The notes beneath the pieces were generated by a model. The model did not search any database. It worked only from the letters and a program-made list of their open reading frames with translations, and had not been told where the DNA came from. Shown piece after piece: positions 17,784 to 26,037 of a stretch of DNA of 35,323 nucleotides. Every line of letters begins with the position of its first letter. Position 1 is the first letter of the stretch. This DNA is from Tardiphaga sp. (GTDB lineage: Bacteria; Pseudomonadota; Alphaproteobacteria; Rhizobiales; Xanthobacteraceae), in the NCBI RefSeq assembly GCF_028290785.1, contig NZ_JAQGJD010000221.1:1-35323 (forward strand), in the 5' to 3' direction. The position numbers and the translations under genes are program-made.

Positions 17784-17895
17784 TGTTCCGGGGCGCGAGC
17801 GCACCAGCGCGAGCGAACCCGGAACCTAGAAATGGTGTTGAACATGTCGGGATTCCGGGTTCACTCGCAGCAAGCCGCTCGCGCCCCGGAATGAC
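17784..17895. repeat. Intergenic palindromic repeat, family C copy 3
   Basis: Begins GTTCCGGGGCGCGAGCGC and ends GCGCCCCGGAATGAC, with internal GAACCCGGAACC and GGATTCCGGGTTC arms. It separates permease 2 from the downstream dehydrogenase. Confidence 0.8.
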
Positions 17896-17924
17896 AAACC
17901 AAAACCAAGAAACGGAGTTTCCCC

Positions 17925-18908
17925 TTGCACATCCTCATCCTCGGCGCCGCCGGCATGGTCGGCCGCAAGCTCACTGAAAAGCTCGTGCGCGATGGCCGGC
18001 TCGGTAGCCGCGACATCACCAGGCTCACGCTGCAGGACGTTGTTGCGCCGGCGAAACCGTCCACCACCATTCCCGTCGAACTCGTTACCTCGGACTTCGC
18101 CGATCCCCATACCGCCGCGCCGCTGGTCGCCGGCAAGCCCGACGTGATCTTCCACCTCGCCGCAATCGTCTCCGGCGAGGCCGAAGCCGAGTTCGACAAG
18201 GGTTATCGCATCAACCTCGACGGCACCCGCTTCTTGATCGACGCCATCCGCGCCATCGGCGGCGGCTACAGGCCGCGCCTCGTCTTCACCTCGTCGATCG
18301 CCGTATTCGGTGCGCCGTTTCCCGAGAAAATCGGCGACGAGTTCTTCCACACCCCGCTGACCTCCTACGGCACGCAGAAGTCGATCTGCGAAATGCTGAT
18401 CGCCGACTATAGCCGCAAGGGATTTCTGGATGGCATCGGCATCCGGCTGCCGACCATATGCGTTCGCCCGGGCGCGCCGAACAAGGCGGCGTCGGGCTTC
18501 TTCTCAAATATCATTCGCGAGCCGCTCGCGGGGCATGAAGCTGTATTGCCGGTCAGCGAAGACGTGCGCCACTGGCACGCCTCGCCGCGCTCGGCGGTCG
18601 GCTTTCTCGTTCATGCCGGCACGATGGATCTCGCCGCGATGGGCGCGCGGCGTAATCTCAGCATGCCCGGCATGTCGGTCACGGTCGGCGAACAGATCGC
18701 CGCGCTGGAGCGCGTCGCCGGGAAGGGCGTCGTCGCCCGCATCAAGCGCGTGACCGATCCCGTCATCACCGGCATCGTATCCGGCTGGCCGCGCGATTTC
18801 GTCACCGACCGCGCCTTGAGCCTCGGCTTCACGACGGCCGAGAAGACGTTCGATGACATCATCCGGATTCACATCGAGGATGAGCTGGGCGGAAAGTTCG
18901 TGGCGTAA
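17925..18908 (+). CDS. denD: Extended SDR, D-erythronate dehydrogenase-like (DenD)
   Basis: NAD-dependent extended short-chain dehydrogenase, 327 aa, starting at a TTG after GGAG. The Rossmann motif is GAAGMVGRKL (residues 8-17), followed by DVIFHLAAIVSGEAEAEF, the catalytic Ser/Thr region FTSSIAVFG and the Tyr-x3-Lys motif YGTQKS. RLPTICVRPGAPNKAASGF and DVRHWHASPRSAVGF match my memory of D-erythronate dehydrogenases, which oxidise erythronate to 3-keto-erythronate. The usual partners (OtnC-type decarboxylase and OtnI isomerase) are not in the window, so a different sugar acid or a nucleotide-sugar-like substrate is possible. It lies at the end of the transporter cluster. Confidence 0.75.
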   Translation: MHILILGAAGMVGRKLTEKLVRDGRLGSRDITRLTLQDVVAPAKPSTTIPVELVTSDFADPHTAAPLVAGKPDVIFHLAAIVSGEAEAEFDKGYRINLDGTRFLIDAIRAIGGGYRPRLVFTSSIAVFGAPFPEKIGDEFFHTPLTSYGTQKSICEMLIADYSRKGFLDGIGIRLPTICVRPGAPNKAASGFFSNIIREPLAGHEAVLPVSEDVRHWHASPRSAVGFLVHAGTMDLAAMGARRNLSMPGMSVTVGEQIAALERVAGKGVVARIKRVTDPVITGIVSGWPRDFVTDRALSLGFTTAEKTFDDIIRIHIEDELGGKFVA

Positions 18909-18919
18909 GCCCCAAGCAC

Positions 18920-19063
18920 TGTCATTCCGGGGCGCGAGCGCGCCAGCAGCGAGCGAACCCGGAATCCCGAAGTGTTCATCGTCCCATCTCGGGATTCCCC
19001 ACCACTCCAATTGGAGTGGCTGAGGTTCACGGCCGGCTATCGCCGTCCGCGCCCGGAATGACA
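18920..19063. repeat. Intergenic palindromic repeat, family C copy 4
   Basis: Opens TGTCATTCCGGGGCGCGAG and closes GCCCGGAATGACA, with CATCTCGGGATTCCC and CCACTCCAATTGGAGTGGCTG inside. It combines the left part of copy 3 with the right part of copy 2, suggesting a modular repeat. It marks the boundary between the sugar and acyl-CoA clusters. Confidence 0.8.
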
Positions 19064-19169
19064 GTTTGCCGCCGCAACCCTGCGCCGCGAAAATCGTCCG
19101 GTTCCGGCCTCGCAATCCGGCCTGCCATGCGCCTATATTGACTGCAACAAGCACACGGGAGCAAACCAT

Positions 19170-20339
19170 ATGACCGCCAGCATCGTGGGATGGGCGCATA
19201 CGCCGTTCGGCAAGTTCGACGCCGAGACTGTGGAAAGCCTGGTCGTGAAGGTCGCCACCGAGGCGATGGCCGATGCCGGCATCTCCGCCGCCGATGTCGA
19301 TGAGATCGTACTCGGCCATTTCAACGCCGGCTTCTCGCCGCAGGATTTTACGGCCTCGCTGGTGCTGCAGGCCGATCCCGCGCTGCGCTTCAAGCCGGCC
19401 ACCCGCGTCGAGAACGCCTGCGCCACCGGCTCCGCTGCCGTGCAGGCCGGCGTGAAATCCATCGCCGCCGGCACCGCCAAAATTGTGCTGGTGGTCGGCG
19501 TCGAGCAGATGACTCGCACGCCCGGGCCGGAGATTGGCAAGAACCTGCTGCGCGCCTCTTATCTCCCGGAAGACGGCGAAACCCCCGCGGGCTTTGCCGG
19601 CGTGTTCGGCGGCATCGCGCAAAAATACTTCCAGAAGTATGGCGATCAGTCCGATGCTCTGGCGATGATCGCGGCGAAGAACCACGCCAATGGTGTGCAC
19701 AACCCCTACGCGCAGATGCGCAAGGACTTTGGCTTCGAGTTCTGTCGCTCCGAAAGCGAGAAGAATCCTTTCGTCGCCGGTCCCCTCAAGCGCACCGACT
19801 GCTCGCTGGTGTCGGACGGCGCCGCGGCCTTGGTGCTGACCGATTCCGAAACCGCGAAGGCGATGGGCAAGGCCGTGACCATCCGGTCCACCGCGCACGC
19901 GCAGGACTTCCTGCCGATGTCGAAGCGCGACATTTTGTTGTTCGAGGGCTGCACCGTAGCCTGGCAGCGCGCGCTGGAGGCCGCCGGCGTTACGCTTGAC
20001 GATCTCTCCTTTGTCGAGACCCACGACTGCTTCACCGTCGCCGAACTGATCGAATACGAGGCGATGGGCCTGACGGAGCGCGGGCAGGGCGCCCGCGCCA
20101 TCAAGGAAGGCTGGACCCAGAAGGACGGCAAGCTGCCGGTCAACCCGTCCGGCGGGCTGAAGGCCAAGGGCCATCCGATCGGCGCCACCGGCGTTTCCAT
20201 GCATGTGCTGAGCGCGATGCAGCTACTCGGCCAGGCGCCGGAAGGCATGCAGATCAAGAACGCAAAACTCGGCGGGATTTTCAACATGGGTGGCGCGGCG
20301 GTGGCGAATTACGTCTCGGTGCTGGAGCCCGCGAAGTAG
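19170..20339 (+). CDS. SCP2-type thiolase (acetyl-CoA acyltransferase family)
   Basis: Cytoplasmic thiolase of the SCP-x/SCP2 branch, 389 aa, expected to cleave 3-ketoacyl-CoA with CoA. GGGAG precedes the ATG. The nucleophilic Cys is C84 in ENACATGS; the catalytic His regions are THDCF (H285) and GLKAKGHPIGATG. The C-terminus (FNMGGAAVANYVSVLE) is typical of this branch, which lacks the CxGGG motif of classical thiolases. All catalytic residues are present, unlike in the second thiolase-fold protein at 24536. It is the first gene of an acyl-CoA catabolic run; the ligase starts six bases later, so the two are coupled. Chain-length specificity is unknown. Confidence 0.92.
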   Translation: MTASIVGWAHTPFGKFDAETVESLVVKVATEAMADAGISAADVDEIVLGHFNAGFSPQDFTASLVLQADPALRFKPATRVENACATGSAAVQAGVKSIAAGTAKIVLVVGVEQMTRTPGPEIGKNLLRASYLPEDGETPAGFAGVFGGIAQKYFQKYGDQSDALAMIAAKNHANGVHNPYAQMRKDFGFEFCRSESEKNPFVAGPLKRTDCSLVSDGAAALVLTDSETAKAMGKAVTIRSTAHAQDFLPMSKRDILLFEGCTVAWQRALEAAGVTLDDLSFVETHDCFTVAELIEYEAMGLTERGQGARAIKEGWTQKDGKLPVNPSGGLKAKGHPIGATGVSMHVLSAMQLLGQAPEGMQIKNAKLGGIFNMGGAAVANYVSVLEPAK

Positions 20340-20345
20340 CCCGCC

Positions 20346-21896
20346 ATGAATGTCGCGCAATGGCTGGCGGCATCGGCGCGGCTGCATCCCGACGCACCGG
20401 CGCTGCTGACTGGCACGAGGGTCGAGGCCGACTATGCGACCTTTGCGGCTCGCGCTGCCGCGATCGGGGCAGGGCTTGTTCGCGACTACCGCATTCAGCC
20501 CGGCGATCGCGTTGCGCTGTTCATGTCGAACTGCACGCCATATCTCGAATGCTTGTATGCGGTGTGGTGGATCGGCGCGGCGGCGATCCCGATCAACGCC
20601 AAACTGCACGGCCGCGAAGCTGCGTGGATTTGCGACAATGCCGGCTCGACGTTCGCGTTCGTCGATGACGACAGCAGCAAAGCGCTGGCCGCGGTCATGG
20701 AAGACATGCCGGCGGCCATGCAGATGCTGTCAGTCGAGTCAGCCGACTTCCACACCCTGCAGCACAACGACGGCGGCACCGCCTCGCCGCTGCCGCGCGA
20801 CGACCACGATCTCGCCTGGCTGTTCTACACCTCCGGCACCACTGGACGGCCGAAGGGCGTGATGCTCAGCCACGGCAATCTGGTGGCGATGTCGCTGTGC
20901 TATCTCGCCGATGTGGATTCCGTTGCTCAACGCGACGCCATCCTCTACGCCGCGCCGATCTCGCACGGCGCCGGTCTGTACAATTTCATCCACGTCCGCA
21001 TGGCCGCGCGCCATGTCATCCCGGAATCCGGCGGCTTCGATGCCGACGAGGTGCTCGATCTTGCTAAGGCCCTCGACGATGTTGCGATGTTCGCGGCGCC
21101 CACCATGGTGCGCCGCCTCGTCGATGCCGCGAAGAACCGCGGCGAAGCCGGCGAAGGCATCCGCACCATCGTCTACGGCGGCGGGCCGATGTATCTCGCC
21201 GATATCCGCGATGCCATCGCTATCATGGGCCAGCGCTTTGTGCAGATTTATGGCCAGGGCGAGTCGCCGATGACCATTACCTCGCTGCCGCGCGCCTGGC
21301 ATGCCGATGTCGATCATCCGCGCTACCTCGAGCGGTTGGCGTCCGTCGGCGTCGCCCAGAGCGTGATGGCGGTGCGGATTACCGGCGATGCCGGGCAGCC
21401 GCTGCCTGCGGGCCAAACCGGCGAGATCGAAGCGAAAGGCCCAGCCGTGATGCTCGGCTACTGGAATAATCCGAAAGCCAATGAAGAGACGCTGCGGAAC
21501 GGCTGGCTGCGCACCGGCGACGTCGGCCGGCTCGACGCGGACGGCTTTCTGACGCTGTCCGACCGTTCCAAGGATGTCATCATTTCCGGTGGTACCAACA
21601 TCTATCCGCGCGAGGTCGAGGAAGCGCTGCTGACCCACGCGGATGTCCGCGAGGTCTCGGCGATCGGCGTGCCCGATTCCGACTGGGGCGAGATCGTGGT
21701 CGCCTGCGTGGTGCTGGAAGAGGGCGCCACGGCCGACGACGCCGCGCTCGATGCGCATTGCCTCGAGGTCATCGCCCGCTTCAAGCGCCCGAAGCGCTAT
21801 GTCTATCTCGGCGCGCTGCCCAAGAACAATTACGGCAAGGTGCTGAAGACGGAGCTGCGGGAGATGATGAAGCCCAACACTCCGCCGTCATCCTGA
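20346..21896 (+). CDS. AMP-forming acyl-CoA synthetase/ligase
   Basis: ANL-superfamily ligase that activates a carboxylic acid to its CoA ester via an acyl-adenylate, 516 aa. The P-loop-like motif is FYTSGTTGRPKGVMLS. The adenylate region has IYGQGE and the hinge WLRTGDVGRLDADGF, followed by DRSKDVIISGGTNIYPREVE. The C-terminal catalytic Lys is in NNYGKVLK. Everything needed for activity is visible. The final two codons and the stop (TCA TCC TGA) are part of the intergenic repeat that begins here, so the C-terminus was probably reset by the repeat. Substrate unknown; the adjacent thiolase and acyl-CoA dehydrogenase suggest a fatty, branched or cyclic acid. Confidence 0.93.
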   Translation: MNVAQWLAASARLHPDAPALLTGTRVEADYATFAARAAAIGAGLVRDYRIQPGDRVALFMSNCTPYLECLYAVWWIGAAAIPINAKLHGREAAWICDNAGSTFAFVDDDSSKALAAVMEDMPAAMQMLSVESADFHTLQHNDGGTASPLPRDDHDLAWLFYTSGTTGRPKGVMLSHGNLVAMSLCYLADVDSVAQRDAILYAAPISHGAGLYNFIHVRMAARHVIPESGGFDADEVLDLAKALDDVAMFAAPTMVRRLVDAAKNRGEAGEGIRTIVYGGGPMYLADIRDAIAIMGQRFVQIYGQGESPMTITSLPRAWHADVDHPRYLERLASVGVAQSVMAVRITGDAGQPLPAGQTGEIEAKGPAVMLGYWNNPKANEETLRNGWLRTGDVGRLDADGFLTLSDRSKDVIISGGTNIYPREVEEALLTHADVREVSAIGVPDSDWGEIVVACVVLEEGATADDAALDAHCLEVIARFKRPKRYVYLGALPKNNYGKVLKTELREMMKPNTPPSS

Positions 21897-22000
21897 GGCG
21901 CCGCCGCGCAGCGGCGGCCTCGAAGGATGCGCCGCAAGTGCCGGGGCCGTTGCCGCGTCCTTCGAGGCTCGCCCTTCGGGCGACCACCTCAGGATGACGG
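21886..22000. repeat. Intergenic palindromic repeat, family E
   Basis: Begins CGTCATCCTGAGG and ends CCTCAGGATGACGG, with internal arms CCTCGAAGGATGCG and CGTCCTTCGAGG and a small CGCCGCGCAGCGGCGG hairpin. It overlaps the last codons of the ligase gene and supplies its stop codon. Confidence 0.85.
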
Positions 22001-22142
22001 CACCTGGATAGCGGCACGGCACCTCGTCCCGCGCATACGGCCCCGCGCCAGCCGCCCTTGATCTTGCCGATCCCATGCCGTTACTAGGCCCGGAATGACG
22101 GCGCTTTCAGCGCTGCGACATCGCACGGGAGCGGACGGCCGG

Positions 22143-23363
22143 ATGGGACCACTTCACGGGATTAGGATCATCGACATGACGTCGGTGATGATGGGGCCAT
22201 ATTGTACCCAGACGCTGGGCGATTACGGTGCCGATGTCATCAAGGTGGAGTCCCCCGAAGGCGACGTGGTTCGCAGCATCGGGCCGATGCGCAACCCCGG
22301 CATGGGGCCGATCTTCCTCAACACCAACCGCAGCAAGCGTTGCATCTGCCTCGACCTCAAGAAGGAGGAAGGCCGCACCGCGCTGCTGAAGCTGGCCGAG
22401 ACCGCCGACGTGCTGGTCTACAATGTCCGCCCGGCCGCGATGGCGCGGCTCAATCTGGGTTACGAAGCCTGCGCGGCGATCAATCCCCGATTGATCTATG
22501 CCGGCGTGTTCGGCTTCAGTCAGGCCGGTCCCTATGCCGCCAAGCCAGCCTATGACGACCTGATCCAGGGCGCTACCGCGCTGCCGGCGCTGAACGCGCG
22601 GATATCAAGCGACGGCGTGCCGCGCTACGTCCCGAATGCGCTGGTCGACCGCATCGTCGGCCTCACCGCGCTGGGCGCCATTCTCGCCAGCGTCGTGCAC
22701 CGCGACCGCACCGGGGAGGGCCAGCGCGTCGATATCCCGATGTTCGAGACCATGGCGAGCTTCATGATGGGCGACCACATGGGCGGGCTCACCTTCGACC
22801 CGCCGCTCGACAAAGGCGGCTATTCCCGGCATCTGTCACCGGACCGTCGGCCGTACCAGACCTCCGACGGCTACATCTGCGCGATGGTCTACAACGACAA
22901 GCAGTGGAAAAGCTTCCTCAAGCATGTCGGCCGCGAGGAGTTGTTCGACGATCCGCGCTTCGCGACCTTCCCGCAGCGCATCCAGCATATCGACGCCGTC
23001 AATGCCGAACTGTCGCGCATCTTCACGACGCGCACCACGGCGGAGTGGGCTGACCTGCTCGACGAGGCCGACGTGCCTTCGACGCCGATGCACACGCTGG
23101 AAAGCATGATGCAGGATCCGCATATGGTCGCGACGGACTTCTTCCAGAAGGTGGAGCATCCGACCGAGGGCGCGGTGCGCAGCATGAAGGTCTCGGCGAC
23201 GTGGTCGAAAACCCCCGTCAACCCGACGCGGCTCGCCTCGCATCTCGGTGAGCAGAACGCCGAGGTGCTGGCCGAGGTCGGCTATACCGCGGCGCAGATC
23301 GCGAAGCTGCATCAGGACGGCGTGTTGAAGCAAGCCGTCATGCCCGACACCTCGCAGGTATAG
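22143..23363 (+). CDS. CaiB/BaiF family class III CoA-transferase
   Basis: Class III acyl-CoA:carboxylate CoA-transferase, moving CoA between acids. The ATG at 22143 (406 aa) follows GGGAG and gives the usual family N-terminus (GPLHGIRIIDMTSVMMGPY). The in-frame ATG at 22095 lies in sequence reading CCCGGAATGACGG, like the end of a repeat, and is unlikely. The family segment LGDYGADVIKVESPEGDVVR is present, and the catalytic Asp is in YDDLIQG. It is followed four bases later by the acyl-CoA dehydrogenase. It offers a second means of forming the CoA thioester in this cluster; donor and acceptor are unknown. Confidence 0.92.
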   Translation: MGPLHGIRIIDMTSVMMGPYCTQTLGDYGADVIKVESPEGDVVRSIGPMRNPGMGPIFLNTNRSKRCICLDLKKEEGRTALLKLAETADVLVYNVRPAAMARLNLGYEACAAINPRLIYAGVFGFSQAGPYAAKPAYDDLIQGATALPALNARISSDGVPRYVPNALVDRIVGLTALGAILASVVHRDRTGEGQRVDIPMFETMASFMMGDHMGGLTFDPPLDKGGYSRHLSPDRRPYQTSDGYICAMVYNDKQWKSFLKHVGREELFDDPRFATFPQRIQHIDAVNAELSRIFTTRTTAEWADLLDEADVPSTPMHTLESMMQDPHMVATDFFQKVEHPTEGAVRSMKVSATWSKTPVNPTRLASHLGEQNAEVLAEVGYTAAQIAKLHQDGVLKQAVMPDTSQV

Positions 23364-23367
23364 CCGC

Positions 23368-24534
23368 ATGGATTTCGCCTACGACGCCAACCAGGAATCC
23401 ATCCGCGACGCGATCGAAAAGATCTGCGCGCGCTTCGACGATGCCTACTGGCTGAACAAGGACAAGGAGGGCGGCTTTCCGATCGACTTCCACAGAGCGA
23501 TGGCCGATGCCGGTTGGCTCGGCATCTGCATTCCCGAGGAATATGGCGGCTCCGGCCTCGGCATCTCGGACGCCGCGATCATGATGCGGACGATCTCGGA
23601 ATCCGGCGCCGGCATGTCCGGCGCCTCCGCGGTCCACATGAACGTGTTCGGGCTCAATCCGGTGGTGGTGTTCGGCACACCCGAGCAATGCGCGCGGATG
23701 CTGCCGCCGATCGTGTCGGGCGCCGAGAAAGCCTGCTTCGCCGTCACCGAACCGAACACCGGCCTCAATACCACGCAGCTCAAGACCCGTGCGGTACGCG
23801 ACGGCGACAAGTACGTGGTCAACGGCCAGAAGGTGTGGATTTCGACCGCGCAGGTCGCTGAGAAAATCCTGTTGCTGGCGCGCACCACGCCGCTAGAAGA
23901 CGTCAAGAAGCCGACCCACGGCCTCAGCCTGTTTTACACCGACTTCGACCGCAGCAAGATCGCCGTGCACGAGATCGAGAAGATGGGCCGCAAGGCGGTC
24001 GATTCCAACGAACTGTTCATTGCGGATTTCGAGATACCGGTGGCGGACCGTATCGGCGAGGAGGGCCGCGGCTTCGACTACATCCTGCACGGCATGAACC
24101 CCGAGCGCATCCTGATCGCCGCCGAGGCGGTGGGTCTAGGCCAGGCCGCGCTGAAGCGCGCCGCGGAGTATGCGAAGAACCGCATCGTGTTCAACCGTCC
24201 GATCGGCCAGAACCAGGCGATCCAGCATCCCCTCGCCAAGAACTGGATGGAGCTGGAAGCGGCGTGGTTGATGGTGATGTCGGCCGGCTGGCAGTATGAC
24301 CAGGATCTGCCGTGCGGTCCGGCCGCCAACGCCGCAAAGTATCTCGCCGGCGAGGCCGGCTATCACGCCTGCGAGCAGGCGGTGATGACCCATGGGGGCT
24401 TCGGCTACGCCAAAGAATATCATGTCGAGCGCTATCTGCGGGAATCCCTGATCCCCCGCATCGCGCCGATCAGCCCGCAACTGATCCTGTCGTTCATTGC
24501 CGAGAAGGTGCTCGGCCTGCCGAAGTCGTATTGA
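23368..24534 (+). CDS. Acyl-CoA dehydrogenase
   Basis: FAD-dependent acyl-CoA dehydrogenase, 388 aa, introducing the alpha-beta double bond and passing electrons to ETF. FAD/substrate motifs: CFAVTEPNTGLNTTQL and VNGQKVWISTAQ. The C-terminal domain has GGFGYAKEYHVERYLRES; the Glu of KEY is placed like the catalytic base of medium-chain enzymes. The usual YEGT-Q motif after it is replaced by IAPISPQ, which may mean an altered FAD or subunit contact. Its stop is one base before the thiolase-like gene. No enoyl-CoA hydratase is found nearby, so that step must be encoded elsewhere. Confidence 0.93.
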   Translation: MDFAYDANQESIRDAIEKICARFDDAYWLNKDKEGGFPIDFHRAMADAGWLGICIPEEYGGSGLGISDAAIMMRTISESGAGMSGASAVHMNVFGLNPVVVFGTPEQCARMLPPIVSGAEKACFAVTEPNTGLNTTQLKTRAVRDGDKYVVNGQKVWISTAQVAEKILLLARTTPLEDVKKPTHGLSLFYTDFDRSKIAVHEIEKMGRKAVDSNELFIADFEIPVADRIGEEGRGFDYILHGMNPERILIAAEAVGLGQAALKRAAEYAKNRIVFNRPIGQNQAIQHPLAKNWMELEAAWLMVMSAGWQYDQDLPCGPAANAAKYLAGEAGYHACEQAVMTHGGFGYAKEYHVERYLRESLIPRIAPISPQLILSFIAEKVLGLPKSY

Positions 24535-24535
24535 G

Positions 24536-25672
24536 ATGAGCTACATCACCGGTGTCGGCCTCACGCCGTTCGGCAAGCATGAGGGCTCCTCCACCCTCGA
24601 CCTGATGAGCACGGCCGCCGAAGCCGCCATCGCCGACGCCGGGCTGAAGCGCGGCGATATCGACGGCTTCCTGTGCGGCTATTCCACCACCATGCCGCAT
24701 ATCATGCTGGCCACCGTGTTCGCCGAGCATTTCGGCATCACGCCGTCCTACGCCCACGCCATCCAGGTCGGCGGCGCCACCGGCATGGCGATGGCCATGC
24801 TCGCACACACGCTGGTCGATGCCGGCGTGGCGAAACACGTCCTCGTGGTCGGCGGCGAGAACCGGCTCACCGGGCAGAGCCGCGACGCCTCGATCCAGGC
24901 GCTGGCCCAGGTCGGCCACCCCACCTACGAAGTGCCGCTCGGCCCGACCATCCCGGCCTATTACGGCCTCGTCGCCAGCCGCTACATGCACGAATATGGT
25001 GTCACCGAAGAAGACCTCGCGGAATTTGCGGTCTTGATGCGCGCGCATGCGAAAACCCATCCCGGCGCGCAGTTTTACGAAGCCATCACCGTCGCCGACG
25101 TGATGGCGTCCAAGCCGATCGCGAGCCCGCTGAAACTGCTGGATTGCTGCCCGGTGTCCGACGGCGGCGCCGCCTTCGTGGTCAGCCGCGAGCCCACCGG
25201 CGAGATCGGCATCCGCGTCCGCGGCGCAGCCCAGGCGCATACCCATCAGCATGTCACGGCCGCGCCGGCGCTGTCCGAACTTGGCGCCGAGATCGCCCTT
25301 GCGCGGGCCAAGGCAGTCTCCGGCCTGCAGATCGCCGACGTCCGCTACGCCGCCGTTTACGACAGTTTCACGATCACCCTCGCGATGCTGCTGGAGGATC
25401 TCGGCCTCGCCGGTCGTGGCGAGGCCGCCGCCCGTGTCCGCGCCGGTCATTTCGGCCGCGACGGCGCGATGCCGCTCAACACCCATGGCGGGCTGTTGAG
25501 CTATGGCCATTGCGGCGTCGGCGGCGCTATGGCGCATCTGGTCGAGACCCATCTGCAGATGACCGGCCGCGCCGGCAACCGCCAGGTCCGCGACGCCTCG
25601 GTGGCGCTGCTGCATGGCGATGGCGGCGTGCTGTCGTCGCACGTCAGCATGTTCCTGGAGCGCGTGCGATGA
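24536..25672 (+). CDS. Thiolase-fold protein lacking the nucleophilic Cys (probable acyl-CoA aldolase subunit)
   Basis: SCP2-thiolase fold, 378 aa from the ATG one base after the dehydrogenase stop. In the position of the catalytic Cys (ENACATG in the thiolase at 19170) this protein reads QVGGATG, with G80 replacing Cys. The HDCF motif is YDSFT (Y275), and KGHPIGATG is SYGHCGVGG (Y323, H325). These changes rule out ordinary thiolysis. They are typical of members that work with a DUF35 partner, such as the steroid side-chain aldolase Ltp2 with ChsH2, where tyrosines act in retro-aldol cleavage. The next gene, overlapping by four bases, is exactly such a DUF35 protein. Function as an aldolase for a 3-hydroxyacyl-CoA is inferred. 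Confidence 0.88.
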   Translation: MSYITGVGLTPFGKHEGSSTLDLMSTAAEAAIADAGLKRGDIDGFLCGYSTTMPHIMLATVFAEHFGITPSYAHAIQVGGATGMAMAMLAHTLVDAGVAKHVLVVGGENRLTGQSRDASIQALAQVGHPTYEVPLGPTIPAYYGLVASRYMHEYGVTEEDLAEFAVLMRAHAKTHPGAQFYEAITVADVMASKPIASPLKLLDCCPVSDGGAAFVVSREPTGEIGIRVRGAAQAHTHQHVTAAPALSELGAEIALARAKAVSGLQIADVRYAAVYDSFTITLAMLLEDLGLAGRGEAAARVRAGHFGRDGAMPLNTHGGLLSYGHCGVGGAMAHLVETHLQMTGRAGNRQVRDASVALLHGDGGVLSSHVSMFLERVR

Positions 25673-26037
25673 GCCAGCTCAAGCCGGCCGCCGACTGGAC
25701 CACCGATGTGGAAGCGATCAGCTATCAGTGCTGCGCCCTCTGCCACGAAGTGCAATATTTCCGCCGTGCCTTTTGCGCCGCTTGCGGCGCGACCGATCCC
25801 GTCGACACGATCGCCAGCGGGGAGGGCACCGTCTATGCCACGTCCCTCGTGCTGCGGGCGGCGACCCCGGAGGCACGCGCGCACGTGCCCTACAACATCG
25901 TTCTCATCGACACCGCCGAAGGCTTTCGCATGATGGCCCACGGCGACCCCTCTCTCGCCATCGGCGACAAGGTGCAGGCGCGCTACACGCGCTTCACCGG
26001 CCGCCTCGTTCCCTATTTCGAAAGGACTTCTTCATGA
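25669..26037 (+). CDS. DUF35 zinc-ribbon/OB-fold protein, partner of the thiolase-like protein
   Basis: Small 122-aa protein with an N-terminal zinc ribbon, C22-x2-C25-x10-C36-x2-C39 (CALC and CAAC), followed by an OB-fold region (GEGTVYATSLVLRAA, YNIVLIDTAEGFRMMAH, GDKVQARYTRF). This is the Rubredoxin-like/DUF35 architecture of the ChsH2 C-terminal part and of scaffold proteins bound to thiolase homologues. The start ATGA overlaps the thiolase-like stop, and its own stop overlaps the next start, so the three genes are translationally coupled. It probably forms a complex with the upstream protein, recruiting acyl-CoA or stabilising the active site. No enzymatic motif of its own. Confidence 0.88.
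   Translation: MSQLKPAADWTTDVEAISYQCCALCHEVQYFRRAFCAACGATDPVDTIASGEGTVYATSLVLRAATPEARAHVPYNIVLIDTAEGFRMMAHGDPSLAIGDKVQARYTRFTGRLVPYFERTSS

Noticed and set aside
18504-20204. 566-codon minus-strand frame
   Set aside because: It spans two convincing plus-strand genes and an intergenic repeat, which a real gene would not do.
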